A DNA stretch of 64,000 bases from NCBI GenBank assembly GCA_046331175.1, contig JAXLRI010000004.1, positions 124,001-188,000 of the forward strand, written 5' to 3'. This document shows positions 17,102 to 26,061 of this stretch, in pieces; the stretch's first letter is position 1; every line of letters starts with the position of its first letter. This stretch comes from JAWKIW01 sp046331175 (GTDB taxonomy: Bacteria; Actinomycetota; Acidimicrobiia; Acidimicrobiales; Acidimicrobilacustridaceae). The notes under the pieces are model-generated. The model had not been told where the DNA came from. It searched no databases and saw nothing but the letters and a program-made list of their open reading frames with translations. A program made the position numbers and the translations under genes.

Positions 17102-20100
17102 TCAGGTCGCTCCCCCGCCGCCCGGGTCGAGATCGCCGACCGCGGGGCGTAGCGGCGCGACCACGGCCTCGTCGACGGCCCCGGGCAGCGCGATGGTCCG
17201 GTAGCCCTCGAGGCGGAGCCACACCCGGCCCTCGGGGCCGACCACCACGGCGTCGGCGGCGCCGTCGGCGAGCGGCGTGACGACCGCGGTCACCCCCTCC
17301 CCCTCACCGGCGCCCGGGAACAGGACCAGTCGGTCGAGGTGGGTGGGCAGCCCCATGCGGGCCTCGGTGCCGAGCTCGACGATGCCCGCCGTCTGGAAGC
17401 ACAGCTCGAGCAGGCGGGGGGCGGTGACCAGTCGAGCGTCCTCGGGCCGGTGGTTCGGGCCCAGCCCATCGGCCAGCCGACCGTAGGCCGTGCCGGGCTC
17501 GGACCACGCCGCCCCGAGCACCTGGTAGGCGGGACCGTGGAAGTAGACGCCGTAGACGGCGTCGGGACCGACCGCCGAGGCGGTCGGCGCGGGCGGCGAG
17601 GCCGGTGCCGGCGGGGCCTCGAGCAGCACCGGACCGAGGTGGACGATGGCGGTGGTGTGGACCGTCTCGGTGTCGCCGCTCGGCAGCGAGCGGCGACCGA
17701 CGAGCCGGCACGCCACCGCCAAGCCGCCGTCGCCAGCACCGTCGCCGTCCCCGTCGACCGCGCCCTCGGGCACCGCCCGGGCGTGCACCTCGAGGGTGCG
17801 GGGCTCGTCGCGGTAGAGCTTGCAGGGTGCCGAGAAGTCGACGTCGGTGATGGACCGCAGGTGGAGGTCGGGGGCCAGCCGGGCGGCGACCTCGGCGAAG
17901 GCCTCGATCGCCATCACCCCGGGCAAGACCGGCGTGCCGTCGATGCGGTGGTCGTCGAGGAAGGGCTGGTCGACCCCGACGGTGACGGCCACGACCACGC
18001 CATCGGCCAGCGTCGAGCCGACGACCGCGCCGGCGAAGGGAGCGTCGGCGACCGTCGGCGGCCACGCGTCGGAAGCCACCACGAGGGGCCGCTCCTCCAG
18101 CAGCACACCGAGGGCGCCGGCCTCGACCACCTCGCCGCCCCGGCCGCCGGCGGTGAGCTCGCGACGCACCACCGGGATCCCGACCTCGGGCGGGAGCATG
18201 TCGATGCCGGCCAGCGCCATCATCTTCGGGATCGAGCCGCGGCTGGCCATGCCGATGCTCGCCCACGCCGTCCAGTCGACGGCGATGCCGCGGGTGTCGG
18301 GTCGGGTGGTGCGGAAGCTCGACATCACCTTGGCCATGAGGTCGTTGGCCGCGCTGTAGTCGGTCTGGCCGCCGTTGCCGAAGCGGCCGGCGATGGACGA
18401 GAACACCACGACGCTGCCGAGCGGCGTGGTGCCGAGGGCCGACAGCAGGTGGAAGAACCCGTCGGCCTTCACGTCGAAGACCAGGTCGTACTCGGCCTGG
18501 GGCTTGTCGGGCAGGACGTGGCTGATCTCGAGACCGGCGCAGTGCAGGAGCTCGTCGACGCGGGCGTGGTCGGCGGTGATCCGATCGACCACGGCCGCCA
18601 CCGCGGCGCCGTCGGTGAGGTCGACCTGGTGCCAGACGGCGGTGCCGCCCGCCGCGGCGACGGCGTCGATGGCGGCCAGCGCGGCCCGGGCCCGCTCGAT
18701 GCCGGCCAGCTCGCGCTCGATCAGCTTGGGCGTCGGTCGGTCGCCGCGATCGGCGATGCGGGTTGCGAGGTCGCGCTTGAGGCCGTCGGGGTCGGAGACG
18801 AACCGATCGAGGTCGGGATCGGCCGGGTCGGGAGCGGCGACCAGGTCGAGCAGGTGGAAGGTGGCGCCCGAGGCGGCGGCCAGGTCGGCGGTGATGGCCG
18901 ACACGATCGAGCCGGCGGCGCCGGTGACCACCACGACGTCGTCGGCGCCGAGGTCGCGGGCCGGGTCGTGGACGGCGGGGACCTCGGCCAGGCCGATCCC
19001 CCAGCGACGGCCGCCGGCGCGGCCGACCTCGACGGTGGCGGGGTCGTGGGCCAGCTCGGCCAGCAGCAGGTCGGCGTGGTCGGCCGGCGACAGCGCGCCG
19101 TCGGTGTCGACCACCTTCACCAGCGCGTCGGGCCGTTCCCGCGACAGCGCCTTGGTGAAGCCGGTGACGGCGCCACCGAGCGGCGACGTGGCCCCCGCCT
19201 CGTCGAAGCCGTGGAGACCACCGAGCCGGGTGGCGGTGAGGAGGAAGGTGCCCGGACCGGCGACCTGGTCGGCCAGGGCCCGCATGGCGACGGCCAGCAG
19301 CTTGACCCGCACGTGGAGGGCTGCCTTCCACGTGGCGGCGTCGAGGTCGGCGAGGGGACCCTCGTCGTCGAGCGCGGCCAGCCACACCACGCCGGTGACC
19401 GGGCCACCGGCGGCCTCGGCCGTCCACGCCGCCAGCCGCTCCTCGAGCTCGCCGGCGGTCGGGGCGTCGTCGACCACCAGCACCTCGGCCCCGGCGGCGG
19501 CCAGGCGATCGGTGAGGGCGACGCCGACGCCGCCGTGGTCGGGGACGAGCACCACGCGCGTGCCGGCGCCGACGGTGACGCCGGTCGGGCCGCACGCCTC
19601 GACGGGCGGGCGCAGCACCGGGACCGGCACCCGCCGAGGGAAGGCCGGGTCGTCGGCCACCCGCTCGAGGTCGGCGGCGGCGGGTTCGGTCGCCGCACCA
19701 CCCGTCGTGCTCGCCGGCGTCGTGGTCGTAGCGGCGGCCGGCATGCGGTCGCGGACGAAGCCGATCACGTGGGCCAACGTCGGGTAGTCCCGCAGCTTCA
19801 ACGACTCGTCCCGCTCGATCCCATAGGCCTCCCGGATCGACGCGAACACCTCCGCCTGCTTCACCGTGTCGATCCCCAGATCCGCCTCCAGATCCAGGTC
19901 CAGGTCCAACAGATCCGGCGGATACCCCGTCTGCGCCGCCACCACCGCGAGCACCGCCGCCTCGACGTCGTCGCTCCCACCCGCGTCCGCCGCGGCTCCC
20001 GCGGGGTCGGTGGTCGCGGACGTCGGCTGCGACACCGCGCCCGCCGGCGCCGCCGCCGGGGCAGCAGCCGCAGGGGCCGGCACCGATGCGGGCGCTGCCG

Positions 20101-23100
20101 TCGACGCCGCCGGCAGCGAACCGGCCGGGGCGCGATCGCGGACGAAGCCGATCACGTGGGCCAACGTCGGGTAGTCCCGCAGCTTCAACGACTCGTCCCG
20201 CTCGATCCCATAGGCCTCCCGGATCGACGCGAACACCTCCGCCTGCTTCACCGTGTCGATCCCCAGATCCGCCTCCAGATCCAGGTCCAGGTCCAACAGA
20301 TCCGGCGGATACCCCGTCTGCGCCGCCACCACCGCGAGCACGGCCGCCTCGACGTCGTCGCTCCCACCCGCGCCCGCCGCGGCTCCCGCGGGGTCGGTGG
20401 TCGCGGACGTCGGCTGCGGCACCGCGCCCGCCGGCGCCGTCGACGCTGCCGGCAGGGAACCGGCCGGGGCACGGTCGCGGACGAAGCCGATCACGTGGGC
20501 CAACGTCGGGTAGTCCCGCAGCTTCAACGACTCGTCCCGCTCGATCCCATAGGCCTCCCGGATCGACGCGAACACCTCCGCCTGCTTCACCGTGTCGATC
20601 CCCAGATCCGCCTCCAGATCCAGGTCCAGATCCAACAGATCCGGCGGATACCCCGTCTGGGCGGCGACCACCGCGAGCACGGCCGCCTCGACGTCGTCGC
20701 TCCCACCCGCGCCCGCCGTGACGGCCGACGGGTCGTCGGTCGATGACGGCGCCGGCGAGGACGCACCCGCGGGCACGGGGTCGGCCGACGGCATCGCGGC
20801 CGGCAACGAGCCGGCCGGGGCGCGATCGCGGACGAAGCCGATCACGTGGGCCAACGTCGGGTAGTCCCGCAGCTTCAACGACTCGTCCCGCTCGATCCCA
20901 TAGGCCTCCCGGATCGACGCGAACACCTCCGCCTGCTTCACCGTGTCGATCCCCAGATCCGCCTCCAGATCCAGGTCCAGGTCCAACAGGTCCGGCGGAT
21001 ACCCCGTCTGCGCGGCCACCACCTCGAGCACGGCAGCCGCGACCGGGTCCCCACCCTCGCTCCCCACCGGCGCCGGCTCGGGCGCCGCGACCGGTGGCGG
21101 CTCGACGGGTGCCGGCGCGGCCGGCGCCGCCGGCGGGGTGGCGGGCTCGACGACCGCGGGGGCGGACGAGGCCGGCGTGGTCGCCGGCTCGGAGGTCACG
21201 GCCGGGGCCGGTGCGAGCGCCGGCCGGCGCGCCGCGGTGCCGTGGTCGACCACCCGCAGCCGGCGCTGCACGACCTCGAGCTCGGGGGCGCCCTCGCCGC
21301 TGACCCGGATCAGCCACTGGTGGAAGGCGGCCGGGTCGGCGATCCGGTAGCCGTAGCCCAGCTCTTCGGGGTTGCGGTGCCGGCCATCGGCGACCGGCGT
21401 CCAGCGCAGCAGGGACATGGCGATCTGCGAGCCGAAGCCGGCCGCCAGCCGCAGCGCGTAGCGCACCGGGTAGACGCCGCCCTTGGACAGGTTCAGGTCG
21501 CCGAGGTCGGGATCGATGTCGCGCACGTTCGGCACCGGCGGGACCAGCCCGGTCTCGAGCGCCTTCACCGCCACCACGTCCTCGATGCCGACGCCCATCG
21601 GGTGGCCGGTGAAGCCCTTGGTGTTGGCGATGACGATGCGGTCGGCGTCGGCCCCGAACACCTCGCGCAGCGCGTGGATCTCGGCCGCCGCGCTGCCACC
21701 GCGGGCCGGCGTGTAGGTCTCGTGGGAGACGAACACGGTCTCGGCCGCCATGGCGTGGCGGTCGACGTGGCCGGAAGCCTCGGCCTCGGCCACGACCGCT
21801 TCCATCACCGACGCGATGTGGTCGACGTCGAGCCGGGTGCCGTGGAAGGCGCTGTTGGCGGTGACCACGCCGAGCACCTCGCAGATGGGGGCGATGCCGC
21901 GCTCGCGCGCCGCGTCGGCCGCCTCGACGACCAGGGCGGCGGCGCCCATGCCGAGGATCATCCCGTGGCGTCGCTGGTCGAAGGGCAGGGCGGCCTCCTC
22001 GACCACCTCGTCGGTGGCGGCCGCGCCCGAGGCGAGGAAGCCGGCGCCGATCCAGCCCAGCAGGTGGTCGGACGTGGCGTCGTCGGCAGCCACGATCACG
22101 ACCCGCCGGCAGCGGCCGGCGCGGATCCAGTCCTCGGCCAGCCCGACGGCCTGGGTGGTGCTGGCGCACGCCGCGTTGACCTGGGTGTTGGGGCCGCGGG
22201 CGCCGATCAGCTCGGCCAGCTGCGAGTGGCCCATCGACAGGATGCGGAACAGGAACCGGCGGTCGAACGTGTACGGGTCGTCCTCGACGACGAGCCGGAG
22301 GTCGTGCAGGTGGCGGTCGAGCTCGGCCACTGCGGTGGAGCCCTCGCCGTCGAGGTCGACCAAGCGGGCCCGCAGCTGCTCGAGGTCGGCGATCTGGTCG
22401 CGACGGGAGCGGTCCTCGAAGAAGCGGGTGAGGTCGTCGGCGAAGGCGTCGAGGCCGGGGAAGGCCGAGGCGAAGATGATGCCGGTGGTGTCGGCCACCT
22501 CGGGCGGGAGCAGCCAGCGGTCGGGCAGGCGGGAGCCGGTGGTGGTCGTCTTGTAGTGCTGGACCAGTGGCAGGCCGGCGTCGCGCAGGGCGTCGAGGCC
22601 GGCGGCGATGGCCAGCTGGGTGTCGCGCCCGAGGGCGGCGATGCGGTCGGCGTCGACGCCGAACTGGTCGGCCAGGTCGAAGGCGCCACCCCGCCCGGCC
22701 AGCTTGATGACGTCGGCCGGGCTGTCGATCGACTCGAACACCGCCGAGCCGTCGTCGCCCTTCACCAGCCGGGTGATGTGGCGCTCGGCGATCTCGTTCC
22801 GGCGGGCCGACGGGATGACGTCGATGAGCTGCTGGCCGTGCAGGATCCGGGCCACGTTGGCGTCGTCGAAGATGCGGGCGGTGCCGGGCAGGCCCAGGGC
22901 GGCCCCGGTGATGACCACCGGCTCGCCGCCACCGCCGCCCTGGCGGCCGGAGCCGACACCGTCGCCGTAGACCTGGCGGGCCCGGTCGAGCACGTCGGCG
23001 AAGAGGTGGCCCAGCTCGGCGTAGGTGGCGTCGCTGACGGGACCCGACGGCGGCACGGGCACCGAGGCCACGGTCGTCGAAGCCGCGGCGGCGGCCGGGG

Positions 23101-26044
23101 GCGGGGCCAGGGCCGAGGACGATGACGAGGCCGGGGCCGACGCCTGGCGGCCCACACCGAGGCCGGCGGCGTACAGGCCGCAGAGCGCGTGGTTGAACGA
23201 CGCCACGCCACCGTGCTTGGGCTGGTTGGTGGCCAGGTTGAGCACGTCGTCGTCGCCGAGCACGTCGCTGGCGAAGCCCTGCAGCGCCCGCTTCGGACCG
23301 ACCTCGACGAAGCAGCGCGCCCCGGCGTCGAACAGCGTGTGCAGCCCCTTGACGAACTGCACGGGCGACGCCACCTGTCGGGCCAGCAGGTCGAGCATCT
23401 CGTCGGGAACGTCGGGTCCCATCGGGTAGAGCTCGCCGGTCACGTTGGCAACGATCGGCAGCGACGGCGGGTGGAGGTGCAGGCGAGCGAGCGTGGCCCG
23501 CAGCGGCTCGCTGGCCGGGGCGACGATGGCGGTGTGGAAGGCGTGGCTGACCGGCAGCCGCATGGCCCGGTAGCCGCGCTCCTCGCACAGGGCGATGGCG
23601 CGTTCGACCGCCTCGGTGGCGCCGCCGACCACCGTCTGGCTGGTCGAGTTCACGTTGGCCAGCACGACGTAGCCGTCGACCTCCTCGACCAGCCGTTCGG
23701 CCTCGTCGAGCGGGGCGAGCACGGCGGCGAGGGCGCCGTTGTCCTCGACCTCGATCGAGGCCATCTCGCGACCACGCGCGCTCACAGCCTCGAGGGCGGC
23801 GGAGAAGTCGAGTGCACCGGCGGCGGTGAGGGCGCCGTACTCGCCGAGGCTGTGGCCCATCACCAGGTCGGGCACGATGCCGTAGGCGGCGAGCAGGCGA
23901 GTGAGGGCGGCGTCGACGGTGAGCACCGCCGGCTGGGTGATCTCGGTCTGGCGCAGCTGCTCCTCGGCGGCGGCCACCGCGGCCTCGTCGTCGGGGTCGG
24001 CGAACACGAACTCGGTCAGCGGGTGGCCGTCGAGGAAGGGCCGCATGATGGCGTCGGCCTCGGCGAAGGTGTCGGCCACGATGGGCTCGACCTCGCACAG
24101 GTCGGCCAGCATGTTCACGTACTGCGAGCCCTGACCGGTGAAGAGGAAGGCCGTGGTGGGCGCCGGGCCCGCGCCCCGGAAGATGCCCTTGCCCCGCAGC
24201 ACCTTCCACGCCGCCGGGATGCCCTTGGCCAGCGCGTCGAGGGCGCGACCGACCTTGTCGGCCAGCTCGGCGGCGTCGCCGAAGTCGATGGCGATCCGCT
24301 CGGCGGCGCGGAGGTCGGCCTCGTCGGGGGCCTGCACCGGCGGGGTGCGGCCGGCGTCGGCGCCGGCCTTGACCGCTTCCAGCCGCGCCCGCAGGCCGGC
24401 CTCGTCGGCGGCGCCCACGACCAGCGCACCCCGCAACGGGGCCTTGGGCTCGATCGCCGGGGCTGCGGCAGCCGACCCCCCCACCGCGCTCCCCGTGGCG
24501 CCGGACAGGTCGGCGCCCACGGCCACGGTGCGGCGGCCGGTGCCGGAGAGCCGGCCGGGCACGTGCTCCTCGAGCACGGCGTGGAAGTTCGTGCCGCCGA
24601 ACCCGAAGGCGCTGACCGCGGCGACGCGCGGGTCGCCGTTGCGGGGCTCCCAGTCGCGCAGCTCGGTGTTGACCTTGAACGGCAGCGAGCCGAAGTCGAG
24701 GTTCGGGTTGGGGGCGGCGAAGTTGAGGCTGGGCGGGAGCTGGCGGTGGTGCAGGGCGAGGGTCGCCTTGAGCAGGCCGGCGGCCCCGGCGGCACCCTTC
24801 AGGTGGCCGATGTTGGACTTCACCGAGCCCAGCGCCACCGAGCCCACCGGCAGGTCGGCGCCGGCGAAGGCCTCGCCCAGGCTGGTGACCTCGACGACGT
24901 CGCCCACCCGCGTGGACGTGCCGTGGCCCTCCACCAGACCGCAGGCCGCCGGCGACAGGCCCGCCGCCCGCCACGCCCGCTCGACGGCGAAGACCTGGCC
25001 CACCGGGTTCGGCGCAGTGATGCCCTTGCCCTTGCCGTCACTCGACCCGGCGATGGCCCGGACCACCGCGTAGATGCGGTCGCCGTCGCGCTCGGCGTCG
25101 GCGACTCGCTTGAGCACGAAGAGCGCGGCGCCCTCGCCCATCACGAAGCCGTCGGCGCCGTCGGCGTAGGGCCGGGTGCCGGTGGCCGACAGCGCGCCGA
25201 TCTTGCAGAACTTCACGAAGGTGGCCGCGCCCATGTTGCGGTCGATGCCGCCGGCGAGGGCCACGTCGAACTCGTGCTCGAGCAGGCCGTCGATGGCGGC
25301 GTCGAAGGCGGCCATGGCCGACGCGCAGGCCGCGTCGGTGACGAAGTTCGGACCGTGGAGGTCGAAGAGGTTGGCGATGCGGCCGGCGAGGATGTTGCCG
25401 AGCTCGCCGGGCATGGTGTCCTCGGTGATGGGCGGCAGGCGGTCGTCGAGGATGGCGTGCAGCTCGGCCTCGACCGCCGACCGGACGGCCGGGTCGAGGG
25501 CGGCGAACGAGGGTGCGCCCTCGAGGTCGCGGGCCAGCTCGGGGAAGGCGATGCGCAGCGCTGTGAGGTAGTGCTTCTCCCCCGCCATGGCGTTGCCGAC
25601 GATGACCGCGGTGCGCTCGCCGTCGAGGGCGCGGTCGGGCCAGCCGTAGTCGAGCAGCGCCATCCGGGCGCAGGCGACGCCCCACTTCTGGGCGTCGTCC
25701 ATGGCGTCGGAGACGGTGGGCGGGACGGGCAGCCGCCAGCCGAGCGGGTTCCACTCCCAGTCGCGGACCCAGCCGCCGATCTTCGAGTAGGTCTTCTCGG
25801 GGGCCTTGGGGTCGGCGTCGAAGTAGAGGTCGGGGTCCCAGCGGGCGGGGTCGACGTCGCGGATCGAGTAGCGGCCGCCGGCGACGTTGTCCCAGAAGGT
25901 GGCGACGTCGGGGGCGTCGGGGAGGATGGCCCCGACCCCGACGATGGCCACGGCGTTGGCGCCGGGATCGTCGATCGGATCGTTGCGCTGGCGGGATCCC
26001 TGGTCGGATCGCTGGTCGGATCGGTCGGCGAGGGGTGCGGGCAT
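17102..26044 (-). CDS. Multidomain iterative polyketide/PUFA-type synthase KS-AT-KS-ACPx4-KR-DH
   Basis: 2980 residues from ATG 26044, with GAGGAGG upstream; the open frame extends further but overlaps the gene before. KS1 about 35-480 (TDAACASA, Cys240; VEGHGTST; NIGHLKGAAG). AT about 590-920 (GHSLGEY, Ser732; SHAFHT, which suggests malonyl). Second KS-like domain about 1040-1560 (NAACASTT, Cys1293; VSHETYTP; TGHPMG). Four nearly identical carrier domains have GIDTVKQ with Thr1701, 1818, 1931 and 2060 where Ser is expected. KR about 2150-2650 (VTGAAGSI, SSIAG, DYSAAN with Tyr2563). Dehydratase-like hotdog region about 2690-2980 (HRIDGTPVLPG, His2699; FHGPAYQVL). Tandem carriers followed by KR and DH are the hallmark of PfaA-type PUFA synthases, but the extra KS is not. 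No ER or thioesterase is present. Product unknown, probably a long-chain reduced or unsaturated lipid. Confidence 0.88.
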   Translation of the reverse strand: MPAPLADRSDQRSDQGSRQRNDPIDDPGANAVAIVGVGAILPDAPDVATFWDNVAGGRYSIRDVDPARWDPDLYFDADPKAPEKTYSKIGGWVRDWEWNPLGWRLPVPPTVSDAMDDAQKWGVACARMALLDYGWPDRALDGERTAVIVGNAMAGEKHYLTALRIAFPELARDLEGAPSFAALDPAVRSAVEAELHAILDDRLPPITEDTMPGELGNILAGRIANLFDLHGPNFVTDAACASAMAAFDAAIDGLLEHEFDVALAGGIDRNMGAATFVKFCKIGALSATGTRPYADGADGFVMGEGAALFVLKRVADAERDGDRIYAVVRAIAGSSDGKGKGITAPNPVGQVFAVERAWRAAGLSPAACGLVEGHGTSTRVGDVVEVTSLGEAFAGADLPVGSVALGSVKSNIGHLKGAAGAAGLLKATLALHHRQLPPSLNFAAPNPNLDFGSLPFKVNTELRDWEPRNGDPRVAAVSAFGFGGTNFHAVLEEHVPGRLSGTGRRTVAVGADLSGATGSAVGGSAAAAPAIEPKAPLRGALVVGAADEAGLRARLEAVKAGADAGRTPPVQAPDEADLRAAERIAIDFGDAAELADKVGRALDALAKGIPAAWKVLRGKGIFRGAGPAPTTAFLFTGQGSQYVNMLADLCEVEPIVADTFAEADAIMRPFLDGHPLTEFVFADPDDEAAVAAAEEQLRQTEITQPAVLTVDAALTRLLAAYGIVPDLVMGHSLGEYGALTAAGALDFSAALEAVSARGREMASIEVEDNGALAAVLAPLDEAERLVEEVDGYVVLANVNSTSQTVVGGATEAVERAIALCEERGYRAMRLPVSHAFHTAIVAPASEPLRATLARLHLHPPSLPIVANVTGELYPMGPDVPDEMLDLLARQVASPVQFVKGLHTLFDAGARCFVEVGPKRALQGFASDVLGDDDVLNLATNQPKHGGVASFNHALCGLYAAGLGVGRQASAPASSSSSALAPPPAAAAASTTVASVPVPPSGPVSDATYAELGHLFADVLDRARQVYGDGVGSGRQGGGGGEPVVITGAALGLPGTARIFDDANVARILHGQQLIDVIPSARRNEIAERHITRLVKGDDGSAVFESIDSPADVIKLAGRGGAFDLADQFGVDADRIAALGRDTQLAIAAGLDALRDAGLPLVQHYKTTTTGSRLPDRWLLPPEVADTTGIIFASAFPGLDAFADDLTRFFEDRSRRDQIADLEQLRARLVDLDGEGSTAVAELDRHLHDLRLVVEDDPYTFDRRFLFRILSMGHSQLAELIGARGPNTQVNAACASTTQAVGLAEDWIRAGRCRRVVIVAADDATSDHLLGWIGAGFLASGAAATDEVVEEAALPFDQRRHGMILGMGAAALVVEAADAARERGIAPICEVLGVVTANSAFHGTRLDVDHIASVMEAVVAEAEASGHVDRHAMAAETVFVSHETYTPARGGSAAAEIHALREVFGADADRIVIANTKGFTGHPMGVGIEDVVAVKALETGLVPPVPNVRDIDPDLGDLNLSKGGVYPVRYALRLAAGFGSQIAMSLLRWTPVADGRHRNPEELGYGYRIADPAAFHQWLIRVSGEGAPELEVVQRRLRVVDHGTAARRPALAPAPAVTSEPATTPASSAPAVVEPATPPAAPAAPAPVEPPPVAAPEPAPVGSEGGDPVAAAVLEVVAAQTGYPPDLLDLDLDLEADLGIDTVKQAEVFASIREAYGIERDESLKLRDYPTLAHVIGFVRDRAPAGSLPAAMPSADPVPAGASSPAPSSTDDPSAVTAGAGGSDDVEAAVLAVVAAQTGYPPDLLDLDLDLEADLGIDTVKQAEVFASIREAYGIERDESLKLRDYPTLAHVIGFVRDRAPAGSLPAASTAPAGAVPQPTSATTDPAGAAAGAGGSDDVEAAVLAVVAAQTGYPPDLLDLDLDLEADLGIDTVKQAEVFASIREAYGIERDESLKLRDYPTLAHVIGFVRDRAPAGSLPAASTAAPASVPAPAAAAPAAAPAGAVSQPTSATTDPAGAAADAGGSDDVEAAVLAVVAAQTGYPPDLLDLDLDLEADLGIDTVKQAEVFASIREAYGIERDESLKLRDYPTLAHVIGFVRDRMPAAATTTTPASTTGGAATEPAAADLERVADDPAFPRRVPVPVLRPPVEACGPTGVTVGAGTRVVLVPDHGGVGVALTDRLAAAGAEVLVVDDAPTAGELEERLAAWTAEAAGGPVTGVVWLAALDDEGPLADLDAATWKAALHVRVKLLAVAMRALADQVAGPGTFLLTATRLGGLHGFDEAGATSPLGGAVTGFTKALSRERPDALVKVVDTDGALSPADHADLLLAELAHDPATVEVGRAGGRRWGIGLAEVPAVHDPARDLGADDVVVVTGAAGSIVSAITADLAAASGATFHLLDLVAAPDPADPDLDRFVSDPDGLKRDLATRIADRGDRPTPKLIERELAGIERARAALAAIDAVAAAGGTAVWHQVDLTDGAAVAAVVDRITADHARVDELLHCAGLEISHVLPDKPQAEYDLVFDVKADGFFHLLSALGTTPLGSVVVFSSIAGRFGNGGQTDYSAANDLMAKVMSSFRTTRPDTRGIAVDWTAWASIGMASRGSIPKMMALAGIDMLPPEVGIPVVRRELTAGGRGGEVVEAGALGVLLEERPLVVASDAWPPTVADAPFAGAVVGSTLADGVVVAVTVGVDQPFLDDHRIDGTPVLPGVMAIEAFAEVAARLAPDLHLRSITDVDFSAPCKLYRDEPRTLEVHARAVPEGAVDGDGDGAGDGGLAVACRLVGRRSLPSGDTETVHTTAIVHLGPVLLEAPPAPASPPAPTASAVGPDAVYGVYFHGPAYQVLGAAWSEPGTAYGRLADGLGPNHRPEDARLVTAPRLLELCFQTAGIVELGTEARMGLPTHLDRLVLFPGAGEGEGVTAVVTPLADGAADAVVVGPEGRVWLRLEGYRTIALPGAVDEAVVAPLRPAVGDLDPGGGGAT
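19751..21036. repeat. Four near-identical ACP-encoding DNA repeats
   Basis: Blocks of roughly 220 bp begin at 19751, 20138, 20477 and 20828 (spacings 387, 339 and 351 bp). They differ by only a few bases although the Ala/Pro/Thr linkers between them vary. Each encodes a carrier domain from TGYPPDLLDLD to LAHVIGFVRDR. Near identity at synonymous sites points to recent amplification or gene conversion. Confidence 0.92.
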
Positions 26045-26061
26045 GGGTGCCTCCTCGGCGG

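Noticed and set aside
17304..24974. 2556-codon minus-strand frame inside the synthase gene
   Set aside because: Arg-rich shadow in another frame; the KS, AT, ACP and KR motifs are all in the frame starting at 26044.
17102..26044. Enoyl reductase or thioesterase domain in the synthase
   Set aside because: No ER NADPH loop (GxGxxG in a medium-chain fold) and no GxSxG thioesterase after the KR; the last about 290 residues read as a hotdog dehydratase.
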